Source: Arenibacter echinorum
GTDB lineage: Bacteria; Bacteroidota; Bacteroidia; Flavobacteriales; Flavobacteriaceae
Length of the DNA: 64,000 nucleotides
Direction: 5' to 3'
Assembly (NCBI RefSeq): GCF_003259375.1
Contig: NZ_QLLN01000003.1
Coordinates: 424,955 to 488,954, forward strand
Position 1 is the first letter of the stretch; each line of letters opens with the position of its first letter. The notes below the pieces were generated by a model. That model made no database searches. It saw nothing but the letters and a program-made list of their open reading frames with translations, and was not told where the DNA came from. Made by a program: the position numbers and the translations under genes. This document shows, one piece after another, positions 34,656 to 43,699 of this stretch.

Positions 34656-35495
34656 ATGAAAGCAAAACTTATTTTTGGCATTTTGATCCTTGGGCTATTC
34701 TTTTTCGGCTGCGACAAGGATAATGTCTTAGAGGTCATAGATGAACCCACCGCTATAGACCCTATTGAAAAGACCGAACCAGGATTCCTATCCCTTAAGA
34801 CCACTGTAAAAGAGATTGTCCAAATTACTACTGGAAAGCCCCCGCTGGAAGATGTTCTAGCAGAAATGAGGATATATATTAGTGATGGATTTCAACAAAT
34901 ATATAATCGTCCATACAATGAATCCCCTGAAACTATTGATTTGCCTGCCGGTTTTTATAATCTTCTAATAGCTGGTTATGGTTCTTACTCCGAGTTTGAT
35001 ACTCGATTTGATAATGGGAGATATGGCTATTATAATTCCAGCGTATTTATTAGTTCAGGAGCAATTACTACGATAAACGCCAATCTGGCTTTGTTGGATA
35101 TGGCAGCTACCATTACTATTTCGACGGAAGTGGCCAATTCCTACCCTGATATTGAGGTAGATGTAAGGAAATGGACCAATATTAATGGAGGTTATGAAAA
35201 CGTGGCAATGACCTGGACTACGGCTCAGAGCGGACAAACTGGCTATTTTTCAACCTGGTATGGGGATTGGATTATGGGTACTTTGGGAGATCTCGGTGGG
35301 GATTTGGAAATTTCCATTACTGCCACCAATAGTTCAGGTTTGCTGGTCAATGCTTCAAAATGGTATATGGGCATAAGTGCGAACGAGCAGTATAACATTT
35401 CAATAGAGCAAAATGAAATTACGACCGGATTAAATCTATTAGTCACTTTGGATGATGAAGTGATCATTGAAGACATTATTATTTTTCCAAATTAA
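34656..35495 (+). CDS. DUF4493-like surface lipoprotein
   Basis: 279 residues from the ATG at 34656, which starts a lipoprotein signal (MKAKLIFGILILGLFFFGC, Cys19); a TTG two codons earlier is rejected. The mature part begins with a Glu/Pro-rich linker and then shows the beta-rich layout PGFLSLKTTV, DLPAGFYNLLIAGYG and a Tyr/Asn-rich segment (RYGYYNSSVF), resembling DUF4493 and related fimbrillin-like lipoproteins of Bacteroidota. These are usually cell-surface proteins without enzymatic activity. Located between two terminators, so transcribed alone. Confidence 0.7.
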   Translation: MKAKLIFGILILGLFFFGCDKDNVLEVIDEPTAIDPIEKTEPGFLSLKTTVKEIVQITTGKPPLEDVLAEMRIYISDGFQQIYNRPYNESPETIDLPAGFYNLLIAGYGSYSEFDTRFDNGRYGYYNSSVFISSGAITTINANLALLDMAATITISTEVANSYPDIEVDVRKWTNINGGYENVAMTWTTAQSGQTGYFSTWYGDWIMGTLGDLGGDLEISITATNSSGLLVNASKWYMGISANEQYNISIEQNEITTGLNLLVTLDDEVIIEDIIIFPN

Positions 35496-35519
35496 CACTT
35501 ACAATTTTCTATAGAAGCA

Positions 35520-35547
35520 ATAAAGCCCCTTTTTCGAGGGGCTTTAT
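35520..35547. terminator. Bidirectional terminator between the lipoprotein gene and leuB
   Basis: TAAAGCCCC (35521-35529) pairs with GGGGCTTTA (35538-35546); T-rich sequence follows on both strands (TTTTTCG loop side, TATAAT flanks). It lies between convergent genes. Confidence 0.85.
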
Positions 35548-35566
35548 AATACTTATGTAACAAATT

Positions 35567-36622
35567 TTAGATATTCTTGGCCAACCAATCGCCAACTTCA
35601 CTGGTCTTATAAGATTTTCCACCTTCGGAAAGATCTTCCGTAACATAACCTTCTGCGAGCGATTTGTTTACGACATCACGAATGGCCTGTGCCTCTTCCT
35701 TCAAGTCAAAATCTTCGAACATCATGGCAGCTGATAGTACCGTGGCCAATGGATTCGCAATATCCTTTCCTGCAGCCTGTGGATATGAACCATGAATAGG
35801 CTCATATAATCTGACTTTGCTTCCAACGGAAGCCGACGGCATTAACCCCATAGACCCAGATATTACTGACGCCTCGTCCGTTAAAATATCCCCAAAAAGA
35901 TTTTCAGTAATTATTACATCATACCCTTTTGGCCATTGCACTAATCTCATTGCCACTGCATCAACAAATTCATAGGAAACGGTTACTTCTGGGTAATCCT
36001 TTTCCATTGCTTGAACTGTTTCACGCCATAGACGTGAAGATTCCAAAACATTTGCCTTATCAACACAACAAAGTCTTTTGGATCGAGTCATGGCCATTTC
36101 AAAACCTTTTTTGGCCAAACGTTGTATTTCGGCACGGGTATAGGTCATAGTGTCAAAGGCAGTATTCCCATTATCCTTACGCCCACGTTCTCCAAAATAC
36201 ACGCCGCCCGTTAATTCTCTGAGAATAATTAAATCCGTTCCTTCTATACGCTCACGTTTTAAGGGGGATTTATCTATAAGCGAAGGGAAAGTAAAAGTAG
36301 GTCTCACATTGGCAAACAAACCCAATTTTTGTCTCATTTTCAACAATCCTTGTTCCGGACGAACCTTAGCAGAGGGGTCATTGTCGAATCTTGGATGCCC
36401 TATGGCGCCAAACAAAACAGCATCCGCTGCCTCACAAACGGCATGGGTTTCATCTGGATAAGGTTCACCAACCGCATCAATTGCCGCAGCACCAGTTAAG
36501 GCCGGAGTCCAATTAATCTCATGATTGTATTTTTTGGCAATTGCGTTTGATACTTTTACCGCTTGATCAATTACTTCAGGACCTATTCCATCTCCTGCTA
36601 AAAGGGCAATTTTTAATTTCAT
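35567..36622 (-). CDS. leuB: 3-isopropylmalate dehydrogenase
   Basis: 351 residues, standard for LeuB. It oxidatively decarboxylates 3-isopropylmalate with NAD to 4-methyl-2-oxopentanoate, the leucine precursor. Seen: N-terminal ALLAGDGIGPEV, LRELTGGVYFGERG, the DKANVLESSRLWR substrate region, and the metal-binding NLFGDILTDEASVISGS stretch, followed by EPIHGSYPQAAGKDIANP. The order LEUB-type 'ELTGGVYFG' distinguishes it from isocitrate dehydrogenase. Last gene of leuC-D-A-B, 61 bases after leuA. Confidence 0.96.
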   Translation of the reverse strand: MKLKIALLAGDGIGPEVIDQAVKVSNAIAKKYNHEINWTPALTGAAAIDAVGEPYPDETHAVCEAADAVLFGAIGHPRFDNDPSAKVRPEQGLLKMRQKLGLFANVRPTFTFPSLIDKSPLKRERIEGTDLIILRELTGGVYFGERGRKDNGNTAFDTMTYTRAEIQRLAKKGFEMAMTRSKRLCCVDKANVLESSRLWRETVQAMEKDYPEVTVSYEFVDAVAMRLVQWPKGYDVIITENLFGDILTDEASVISGSMGLMPSASVGSKVRLYEPIHGSYPQAAGKDIANPLATVLSAAMMFEDFDLKEEAQAIRDVVNKSLAEGYVTEDLSEGGKSYKTSEVGDWLAKNI

Positions 36623-36683
36623 TTATTCTTGCTTTTTGCCATTCGTTTTGCGTCTGGCATGGTTATAATTGTTTGTGTTTTTC

Positions 36684-38201
36684 CTAGATTATGTTCAACA
36701 TTTTCTCGGTCGCTTTTATGGCTGAGACAGTTTGATCGGAATCCAAGCCTCTGGATATAAATTCCTTGTCACTCCATTTCCAGGTAATAATGGTTTCGCA
36801 GAGTGCATCGGAATTACTACCTGGCGGAATTCGCACTGCGTAATCCACCAATGTGGGCAATTCCATTTTTTTGGATTTGTATACTTTTCTCAAAGCATTC
36901 ATAAAGGCATCGTATTGTCCGTCACCCTGAGCGTGTTCCTCTATTAGCTCACCATTAATTTCGAGGGCTAGGGTAGTGGAGGGCTTTAAGCCTTTGGAAT
37001 GTGTAAGTACGTACGATTTAACAAATACCTTTTGCTGATAGGTATCACTATCCAAAACATCGGAAATAATATAGGGCAGGTCCTCCTTGGTTACCTTTTC
37101 CTTTTTATCTCCCAACTCAATAATACGGGCCGTAACCTTTTTTAATTCATCGTCATTGAGCGTTAGGCCCAGCTCCTGTAAGTTCTTTTGAATATTGGCC
37201 TTTCCCGAGGTTTTACCTAATGCATATTTACGTTTTCTACCAAATCGTTCAGGCATTAAATCGTTAAAGTACAAATTCTTTTTGCTGTCCCCATCTGCAT
37301 GGATTCCAGCAGTTTGAGTAAAAACATTGTCACCAACGATCGGCTTATTGGCAGGAATTCCAAATCCAGTAAAGGCAGATACCAGCTTGCTCACCTTATA
37401 AAGGGAAGATTCGTTCACCGTGACCTCTATTTCGGGCATAAAATCGTTGATTACCGCAATGGCACTTGCCATAGGGGCGTTACCTGCTCTTTCACCCATA
37501 CCGTTTACGGTTAAGTGAAGCCCATGGCAACCTGCTTTTATCGCCTCCATTACATTGGAAACACTTAGATCATAATCGTTATGTCCATGAAAATCGAAAT
37601 GCATCTTGGGGTAACGTTGTACTATTTCCGATATAAATTGGTGTGTTTCGGTATAGGTCAGAATTCCCAATGTATCCGGCAACAGAACCCTTTTGATAGG
37701 TTGTGTGGACAGGAAATCTATAAATTGGAACACGTATTCCTTTGAATTTCGCATTCCATTGCTCCAGTCCTCCAAATATACATTGGTAGAAATGCCTTCC
37801 TTGGCCGCTTCGGCAATTGCATTTTCTATTTCCTTAAAATGTTGTTGCGGAGTTTTTTTAAGTTGGTGCGTTAGGTGGTTCATAGAACCTTTAGTTAAAA
37901 GATTCTGGACCTTGGCACCGGATTTTTTCATCCAATCGATAGAAACACCCCCATCCACAAAAGTCAGAACTTCAACACGGTTTATATACCCTTTGGTATT
38001 GGCCCATTCGGTAATCTGTTGTACCGCAGAAAGTTCTCCTTCCGATACCCGGGCGGAAGCTACTTCAATTCTATCCACATTCAACTCATCCAACAATAAC
38101 TTAGCCAAGGTAAGTTTTTCGGATGCCGAAAAGGACACCCCTGAGGTCTGTTCCCCATCCCGAAGGGTGGTGTCCATTATTTCAATTATTCTTCGTTTCA
38201 T
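36684..38201 (-). CDS. leuA: 2-isopropylmalate synthase-type acyl transferase
   Basis: 505 residues: an HMGL-like TIM barrel starting IMDTTLRDGEQTSGVSFSA, with DFHGHNDYDLSVSNVMEAIK supplying the metal-binding histidines and NGMGERAGNAPM, then a C-terminal LeuA_dimer/regulatory domain (about 380-500, with PPGSNSDALCETIITW). It condenses acetyl-CoA with 2-oxoisovalerate in leucine synthesis. The N-terminal sequence is of the divergent Bacteroidota type that is also close to citramalate synthase (CimA); the leu operon context and the presence of ilvA argue for LeuA. Sits between leuD (129-base spacer) and leuB. Confidence 0.88.
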   Translation of the reverse strand: MKRRIIEIMDTTLRDGEQTSGVSFSASEKLTLAKLLLDELNVDRIEVASARVSEGELSAVQQITEWANTKGYINRVEVLTFVDGGVSIDWMKKSGAKVQNLLTKGSMNHLTHQLKKTPQQHFKEIENAIAEAAKEGISTNVYLEDWSNGMRNSKEYVFQFIDFLSTQPIKRVLLPDTLGILTYTETHQFISEIVQRYPKMHFDFHGHNDYDLSVSNVMEAIKAGCHGLHLTVNGMGERAGNAPMASAIAVINDFMPEIEVTVNESSLYKVSKLVSAFTGFGIPANKPIVGDNVFTQTAGIHADGDSKKNLYFNDLMPERFGRKRKYALGKTSGKANIQKNLQELGLTLNDDELKKVTARIIELGDKKEKVTKEDLPYIISDVLDSDTYQQKVFVKSYVLTHSKGLKPSTTLALEINGELIEEHAQGDGQYDAFMNALRKVYKSKKMELPTLVDYAVRIPPGSNSDALCETIITWKWSDKEFISRGLDSDQTVSAIKATEKMLNII

Positions 38202-38330
38202 TTATGCAGAACTAGTAACCGTATCTCTATTGTCCAATAACTTAAAAAGCAGTAAAATGTCCTTGCAGCCCATTAAGATGAAAAAAAACCTCCACTCAAG
38301 ATTAAGGTACATTTAATGCAACGCCATATT

Positions 38331-38927
38331 TTACAATGGAGTATCTTCGGCAAATTCCCTAATATTCTCCTTTATATTCAAAAGATAATCAATATCGTCG
38401 AAGCCGTTAAGCATATTATCTTTTTTGTAATGATTGATGTCAAAACTTTCGGATTCGCCAGTAGTTGTCAATGTAATGGTCTGTTCCGGTAAATTCACCA
38501 CCAATTCTGCTTTGGGATCCGCATAGATGGCCTCAAATATTTTTTCTAAAAACGGAGCACTCACCTGAACTGGCAATACCCCAATGTTTAAACAGTTGTT
38601 CTTAAAAATATCTGCAAAAAAACTGGAAACCACACACCTAAATCCGTAATCGTAAACTGCCCAAGCGGCATGTTCTCTAGAAGAACCGGATCCAAAGTTT
38701 TTTCCCCCCACCAATATTTTACCACTGAAGGTAGGATTGTTTAAAACAAAATCCTCTTTGGGACTATTATCGGGATTGTAGCGCCAATCCCTGAACAAAT
38801 TGTCCCCAAAACCTTTACGTTCGGTCGCCTTAAGAAAACGGGCAGGTATTATTTGATCTGTATCCACATTTTCAATAGGAAGCGGAACTGCTGTTGTTTT
38901 AAGTATATTAAATTTATCGTATGCCAT
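38331..38927 (-). CDS. leuD: 3-isopropylmalate dehydratase small subunit
   Basis: 198 residues, normal length. LeuD forms the swivelling domain that completes the aconitase-like active site with LeuC for isomerising 2- to 3-isopropylmalate. The N-terminal VDTDQIIPARFLK and the FGSGSSREHAAWAVYDYG block are the family signatures. The 147-base spacer to leuC is long for an operon and contains a short G+C-rich repeat (listed separately), yet the same strand and pathway make co-transcription likely. Confidence 0.96.
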   Translation of the reverse strand: MAYDKFNILKTTAVPLPIENVDTDQIIPARFLKATERKGFGDNLFRDWRYNPDNSPKEDFVLNNPTFSGKILVGGKNFGSGSSREHAAWAVYDYGFRCVVSSFFADIFKNNCLNIGVLPVQVSAPFLEKIFEAIYADPKAELVVNLPEQTITLTTTGESESFDINHYKKDNMLNGFDDIDYLLNIKENIREFAEDTPL

Positions 38928-38940
38928 CTTATTTAAACTT

Positions 38941-38962
38941 AGGTGCTCAGCGCCCAGCGCTA
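38941..38962 (-). repeat. G+C-rich heptamer-like microrepeat in the leuC-leuD spacer
   Basis: Read on the minus strand the bases form AGCGCTG, GGCGCTG and AGCACCT, three imperfect seven-base units. It contrasts with AT-rich flanks and resembles the period, though not the sequence, of the heptamer array at 1586. Confidence 0.4.
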
Positions 38963-39074
38963 AACGAAAATTAAACTTTATTTTATCACAAAATTATAAT
39001 GACCTGAATAAAACCCTCCGGAAGCTATAATTTATAAGGAATGCTTTAGGTTTTGCCAAAAATGTATTGAGGTT

Positions 39075-40484
39075 TTAAACCAATTCCTCGTGCATCAACT
39101 CCCTTGGATCGGTTACCTTTCCGGTTACGGCTGCTGCAGCTGCCACCAACGGACTTGCCAAAAGTGTTCTTGACCCGGGACCTTGTCTACCTTCAAAATT
39201 TCTATTCGAGGTACTAACGGCATATTTCCCAGCAGGAACCTTATCATCGTTCATGGCCAAACATGCAGAGCATCCTGGTTCACGTAACTCAAAACCAGCT
39301 TCGTGCAAAATGTCCAAAATTCCTTCTTCCTTAATTGCGGATTCCACTTTATGGGATCCAGGCACTAACCAAGCCGTAACATTATCGGCTTTTTTTCTGC
39401 CCTTAACTATGGAAGCAAAGGCTCTAAAGTCTTCAATACGGCCATTGGTACAGCTTCCCAAAAACACAAAATCGATTGGCTTTCCAATCATATTATCGCC
39501 CTCATTGAAGGCCATATATTGCAGTGATTTTTTATACGTGGCAACACCACCCTCCACAGATTCAGCCGTTGGAATACCATTGGAAATTCCGATACCCATC
39601 CCTGGATTGGTTCCATAGGTAATCATAGGTTCTATATCGGCAGCATCAAAAGTTATTTCTTTGTCAAAAGTGGCACCTTCATCCGTTTTAAGAGTATTCC
39701 AATATTCCATGGCCTTGTCCCAATCAGCACCTACAGGAGTAAATTCCCGTCCTTTGATATATTCAAAAGTCTTTTCGTCCGGGGCGATCATCCCTCCACG
39801 GGCACCCATTTCAATACTTAGATTACAGACGGTCATCCTACCTTCCATGGTCATGTTCCTAAAAACATCACCTGCATACTCCACAAAGTATCCCGTTGCA
39901 CCTGAGGTCGTCAATTTGGAAATAATATATAAGGCCACATCTTTTGGGGTAACGCCCTTACTAAGTTTTCCATTTACATTGATACGCATAGATTTAGCCT
40001 TCTGCTGCATAATACACTGGGTAGCCAATACCATTTCCACTTCGGAAGTTCCAATACCAAATGCAATAGCTCCGAATGCGCCATGGGTAGACGTATGCGA
40101 ATCACCACATACAATGGTAGCGCCAGGTTGGGTAATTCCGTATTCCGGACCTACCACGTGCACAATTCCATTTTTTTCATGCCCAAGTCCCCAATATGAA
40201 ATACCGTGAGCATTGGAGTTTTCCTCCAACGCCTTTAGCTGATTGGCAGAAAGCGGATCTTTAACCGGCAAATGCTGGTTAATGGTAGGAGTATTATGAT
40301 CCGCAGTAGCAAATGTACGCCCTGGATACATTACTGGAATACCCCTACTTTTTATACCTAGAAATGCTACCGGACTAGTAACTTCATGAACCATGTGACG
40401 GTCTATGAACAGGACATCCGGCCCATTTTCAATCTTATGAACAACATGGGAATCCCATACTTTATCAAATAACGTTTTCTTCAT
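39075..40484 (-). CDS. leuC: 3-isopropylmalate dehydratase large subunit
   Basis: 469 residues. LeuC carries the [4Fe-4S] cluster; its ligands are Cys345 ([13 protein letters not shown]), Cys405 and Cys408 ([11 protein letters not shown]). The N-terminus [14 protein letters not shown], the substrate-binding [20 protein letters not shown], and the end with [15 protein letters not shown] are all standard. First gene of leuC-D-A-B on the minus strand. A 33-codon Ile/Leu/Val-rich ORF ends 35 bases before its start. Confidence 0.97.
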   Translation of the reverse strand: MKKTLFDKVWDSHVVHKIENGPDVLFIDRHMVHEVTSPVAFLGIKSRGIPVMYPGRTFATADHNTPTINQHLPVKDPLSANQLKALEENSNAHGISYWGLGHEKNGIVHVVGPEYGITQPGATIVCGDSHTSTHGAFGAIAFGIGTSEVEMVLATQCIMQQKAKSMRINVNGKLSKGVTPKDVALYIISKLTTSGATGYFVEYAGDVFRNMTMEGRMTVCNLSIEMGARGGMIAPDEKTFEYIKGREFTPVGADWDKAMEYWNTLKTDEGATFDKEITFDAADIEPMITYGTNPGMGIGISNGIPTAESVEGGVATYKKSLQYMAFNEGDNMIGKPIDFVFLGSCTNGRIEDFRAFASIVKGRKKADNVTAWLVPGSHKVESAIKEEGILDILHEAGFELREPGCSACLAMNDDKVPAGKYAVSTSNRNFEGRQGPGSRTLLASPLVAAAAAVTGKVTDPRELMHEELV

Positions 40485-40519
40485 TTTATAGGGTTATAAT
40501 TTATGATCTTAAATAAATA

Positions 40520-40621
40520 TTAGTAACGAGGCACTTTGCCTACTTTTTTACTAGCATGCAAAATTAAGACTATCTTGTAAATCATTGAAATTAATATAGG
40601 AATAATTACGATGTTCAACAT
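40520..40621 (-). CDS. Candidate leu leader peptide (33 codons)
   Basis: The ORF starts ATG at 40621 with MLNIVIIPILISMIYKIVLI, continues LHASKKVGKVPRY and ends TAA at 40520-40522. Sixteen of 33 residues are Ile, Leu or Val, including four Leu codons, and 14 lie in the first 21 residues. It ends 35 bases before leuC. This is the position and composition of a leader peptide for a branched-chain operon. The lack of a terminator means that any control would act on translation or by another route; a small membrane peptide or chance in AT-rich DNA are the alternatives. Confidence 0.45.
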   Translation of the reverse strand: MLNIVIIPILISMIYKIVLILHASKKVGKVPRY

Positions 40622-40751
40622 AAAAGTTGCCGATTGTTTGGAATATAACCCATTCTTTTTTCGATATGGCATTTAGCCCACTATCTTACATTTGGGTACA
40701 ATAATTTAGAGTAGGGCAGGAGCACAAAAGCACCCAATTATTTAGAACAAA

Positions 40752-40785
40752 AAAAAGGTGGACAAACTAGTTGAATCACCTTTTT
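40752..40785 (-). terminator. Terminator of the minus-strand M28 peptidase gene
   Basis: AAAAAGGTG (40752-40760) and CACCTTTTT (40777-40785) form a 9-base-pair stem; on the minus strand it is followed by a run of T from 40758 downward. It begins 24 bases after the peptidase stop. Confidence 0.85.
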
Positions 40786-40808
40786 AAAATGTACTTATTA
40801 GTGTTTTT

Positions 40809-42371
40809 TTACCTAGTAGCTTTATCCACTTTTAGACGGGCATCCCTATTGGCTATTTCCCATGCAGTAAGAAAAACCAGTCTGGTTCTGTTTTCCAATA
40901 GGTCATAATTTATTTTGTCCGGTGTATCTCCAGGTTGGTGATAGTCGGCGTGAGTTCCATTAAAGTAGAATATGATAGGAATATTATTTTTTGCAAAATT
41001 GTAATGATCACTTCTGTAGTAGAAACGGTTGGGATCATTTTCATCGTTAAAAGTGTAGTCCAATTCAATATTCATATATTTCTTGTTGACCTCCTCCGAT
41101 AGATTATGAAGTTCCGTACTCAACTTATCCGAACCAATTAAATAAATATAATTCCTTTCCCCCTTACGGTTCGGGTCTATTCTCCCTATCATATCAATAT
41201 TTAAATCGGCCACCGTTTGGGACAAAGGAAAAATAGGGTCGTGATCAGCGTAATATTTTGATCCCAACAGTCCTTTTTCCTCTCCTGTAACATGAAGAAA
41301 AACGACAGATCTTTTTGGACCATAACCTTCATCAGCTGCCTTTTTAAATGCCTCCGCAATCTCCAAAAGTCCAACGGTTCCAGAGCCATCGTCGTCAGCG
41401 CCATTATAAATTTCTCCCTCATTGTTTACTCCAACGTGATCGAGATGGGCTGAAATTATAACATACTCATCAGGTTTTTCCGAACCTTTAATTACGGCTA
41501 CTACATTCTCGGATTCCACATCTTTACTATCACTTTGAATATTCAGGATCAATTTGGTGGAAACGTTTTTTGAAGTATTTTCAGATTTAATATTGGGAAG
41601 AATAGCATTTGCTACATCGGCATCAATAAAAAAGCTGTAAAAATCATCTTGGACTTCATCTTTTAAGCCCATACTGCCGCTCTCGCTACCTTGCATAAAA
41701 TTAAACCTATTTTTAAAGCGACCGAAGTTGGCTGGATCAAAATACATTACCCCAATGGCACCTTTGCTCGCGGCCAATTCCATTCTTTTTCCAATAGATT
41801 CTGACATATTGCTCCAAACAGACGCCTCCTTGGAGCCTGAAAGTGTATAGGTTCCGTCAGCGTTTATAGGCTCCCCAGCTTTCATCAAAACTAATTTTCC
41901 CTTTACATCCAAGCCGGCATAATCCGAGTAATCCTCTTCTTCAATACCATAGTTTACATATACTATATTATCATAACTACCCGTGGCAGCTGTAAATGTC
42001 AATAATCCTTCTCCATTTTGGTATTCCTTCCCATTTATGGTAACAGCTCCCTTAGGCAATTTACTTATGACCAATGGAACATTTTGAAAGTAATTCCCAT
42101 CGGTCTGGGCAGCAGGAATGCCGAGCTCAACATATTCCGACTTAAGATATTCAACCGCCAATTTTTGTCCCGGTTCTCCGGTATCCCGACCTTCAAATTC
42201 GTCTGAAGCGTACGTATAGAGATGTTCCTTTAATTCGGCTTCTGTAATGGTTTGGGCATAAACCATGGGGTCTATACTGGATTTTACTGGTTCAATTTGC
42301 TGGGAAATGGTTTTTTGCGATGAGTTGCAGGCCAAGGAAAGTCCTAACGCAACAAACAGTATCTTTTTCAT
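40809..42371 (-). CDS. M28 family metallopeptidase lipoprotein with PA domain
   Basis: 520 residues. The signal MKKILFVALGLSLAC is a lipoprotein signal with Cys15. A protease-associated domain (about 120-260) precedes and interrupts the peptidase core. The two-zinc site is complete: His309 and Asp326 (ISAHLDHVG, NGADDDGSG), catalytic Glu364 with Glu365 (VTGEEKG), Asp393 (LNIDMIGR) and a late histidine in YRSDHYNFA or THADYHQPGDT. This is a different subgroup from the M28 protein at 3572, closer to the glutaminyl-peptide cyclotransferase/aminopeptidase-like lipoproteins. Likely digests peptides outside the cytoplasmic membrane. Confidence 0.93.
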   Translation of the reverse strand: MKKILFVALGLSLACNSSQKTISQQIEPVKSSIDPMVYAQTITEAELKEHLYTYASDEFEGRDTGEPGQKLAVEYLKSEYVELGIPAAQTDGNYFQNVPLVISKLPKGAVTINGKEYQNGEGLLTFTAATGSYDNIVYVNYGIEEEDYSDYAGLDVKGKLVLMKAGEPINADGTYTLSGSKEASVWSNMSESIGKRMELAASKGAIGVMYFDPANFGRFKNRFNFMQGSESGSMGLKDEVQDDFYSFFIDADVANAILPNIKSENTSKNVSTKLILNIQSDSKDVESENVVAVIKGSEKPDEYVIISAHLDHVGVNNEGEIYNGADDDGSGTVGLLEIAEAFKKAADEGYGPKRSVVFLHVTGEEKGLLGSKYYADHDPIFPLSQTVADLNIDMIGRIDPNRKGERNYIYLIGSDKLSTELHNLSEEVNKKYMNIELDYTFNDENDPNRFYYRSDHYNFAKNNIPIIFYFNGTHADYHQPGDTPDKINYDLLENRTRLVFLTAWEIANRDARLKVDKATR

Positions 42372-42689
42372 TCAGTTATTTTTAATTAATTCAGAATTTT
42401 CCAAAAATAGGGAAATCTTAAAGAAAGAATCTTTATATTTTTATAAAACTATTTGGACTTTTATCGTTGGTGTTCCATAAGCAGCAGAAAAACCAAAAAT
42501 TAATGACTTTGATCAAGACCCGTTAGCATTCCATTTATTTTGGATTATGTAATACCCTCATGGTTATTTGAGCTGTTTTTCCCAAATGAAGGCCCAATCA
42601 GTTAATATTCTCTCAAATTCGGCTAATATTTCTCTATTTTAAGGTTTGTGGTTGTATTAAATTTGTAATTCATTATAAAAATCATTGTT
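42372..42689. other. Divergent promoter region of the M28 and hydroxyproline genes
   Basis: 318 bases. A minus-strand TATTTTTG (42402-42409) is a perfect -7 box 30 bases before the peptidase start. On the plus strand TAAATTTG (42658-42665) is a perfect -7 box 24 bases before the first hydroxyproline gene. The -33 partners are not clear for either. Nothing else is recognised. Confidence 0.45.
42658..42665 (+). promoter_or_regulatory. Candidate -7 box of the hydroxyproline operon
   Basis: TAAATTTG matches TAnnTTTG and would start transcription near 42670, 20 bases before the start codon. A run of T at 42637-42640 is the only -33 candidate. No operator-like inverted repeat is obvious. Confidence 0.35.
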
Positions 42690-43610
42690 ATGCAAATAAA
42701 ATGGGAAGGCGTAATGCCAGCAGTTACCACCAAATTCACAAAAGAGGACACCTTGGACCTCGAAATGTTCGAACTTAATATTCAAGCTCAGCTGGAAGCT
42801 GGGGTCAGCGCTATTATCCTGGGCGGTACCCTAGGGGAAGCCAGCACCCTAACAGATGATGAAAAGAAGATATTGATCCAAGAGACTGTGAGAATTGTTA
42901 ATGGTAAAATCCCCGTAATCATAAACATAGCTGAACAAACCACCAAGGGTGCCATAGAAGCAGCTTATAAAGCCAAAAAATATGGAGCTAGTGGTTTAAT
43001 GATGCTTCCTCCTATGCGCTATAAGGCGAATGATTTTGAAACGGTAACCTACTTTAAAGAAGTAGCCAAGAGCACAGATTTACCTATAATGATATACAAT
43101 AATCCTGTAGATTACGGTATAGAAGTGACTTTGGATATGTTCGAAGAATTATTGACCATGCCCAACATACTAGCCGTAAAGGAATCTACCAGAGACATAT
43201 CGAACATCACACGAATTAAAAATAGGTTTGGCGACCGTTTGAAGGTGTTGACAGGCGTTGACACTTTAGGATTGGAAAGCGTACTTATGGGAGCGGACGG
43301 CTGGGTAGCCGGCCTGGTCTGTGCCTTTCCTGCAGAAACAGTAGCCATATATAGCTTGGCAAAAGCTGGAAGAATTCAGGAAGCATTGGCTATTTACAGA
43401 TGGTTTTTACCTTTATTGGAACTGGACATCAACCCCCAGTTGGTACAAAATATAAAATTGGCCGAAGTAGCTACCGGTATTGGAACAGAGCTAGTTAGAG
43501 CCCCAAGACTACCTCTACAAGGAGAGGAAAGAAAAAGGGTCTTGAAAATTATTGAAGAAGGGATGAAGACAAGGCCAACCCTTCCTGAGTATAAACCAGA
43601 ACTGGTTTAA
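42690..43610 (+). CDS. DapA-family lyase, probable pyrroline-4-hydroxy-2-carboxylate deaminase
   Basis: 306 residues, DHDPS/N-acetylneuraminate lyase TIM barrel. Schiff-base Lys164 (ILAVKESTRD) and Tyr136 (IMIYNNPVDYG) are in place, and GGTLGEASTL replaces the GTTGE motif of true DapA. Because the next three genes are a semialdehyde dehydrogenase, a hydroxyproline epimerase and an amino-acid oxidase, the enzyme is best read as the deaminase that turns 1-pyrroline-4-hydroxy-2-carboxylate into 2-oxoglutarate semialdehyde and ammonia. Other DapA-family functions cannot be excluded by sequence alone. Confidence 0.88.
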   Translation: MQIKWEGVMPAVTTKFTKEDTLDLEMFELNIQAQLEAGVSAIILGGTLGEASTLTDDEKKILIQETVRIVNGKIPVIINIAEQTTKGAIEAAYKAKKYGASGLMMLPPMRYKANDFETVTYFKEVAKSTDLPIMIYNNPVDYGIEVTLDMFEELLTMPNILAVKESTRDISNITRIKNRFGDRLKVLTGVDTLGLESVLMGADGWVAGLVCAFPAETVAIYSLAKAGRIQEALAIYRWFLPLLELDINPQLVQNIKLAEVATGIGTELVRAPRLPLQGEERKRVLKIIEEGMKTRPTLPEYKPELV

Positions 43611-43699
43611 CCTAATTATAACATAAATAACCTTCTAAAGTGTTACTTTAGTCAAGGAAATCCAAGCTCATTAGAGCTTATAATTATAACAAATTCATA
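43611..43699. repeat. Spacer with two perfect hairpins between direct repeats
   Basis: CTAAAGT-gtt-ACTTTAG (43635-43651) and AAGCTC-atta-GAGCTT (43664-43679) are followed by TTATAATTATAA. The 11-base TAATTATAACA occurs on both sides (43613-43623 and 43681-43691). The arrangement could be an RNA processing or attenuation site inside the operon, or a small insertion scar; neither is proven. Confidence 0.55.

Larger units (their letters stand above)
40485..40808. other. Spacer upstream of leuC
   Basis: 324 bases between the M28 peptidase gene and leuC. It holds the peptidase terminator (40752-40785) and the BCAA-rich small ORF (40520-40621). A minus-strand TTTG around 40723-40727 and AT-rich sequence 16-21 bases on (TAAATTAT) may be a promoter, but the match is poor. 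Unlike the ilv leader, no terminator hairpin separates the small ORF from leuC. Confidence 0.5.

Noticed and set aside
36684..38201. Citramalate synthase (CimA)
   Set aside because: The gene lies within leuCDAB and the window also has ilvA for 2-oxobutanoate; LeuA is more economical, though sequence alone does not exclude CimA.
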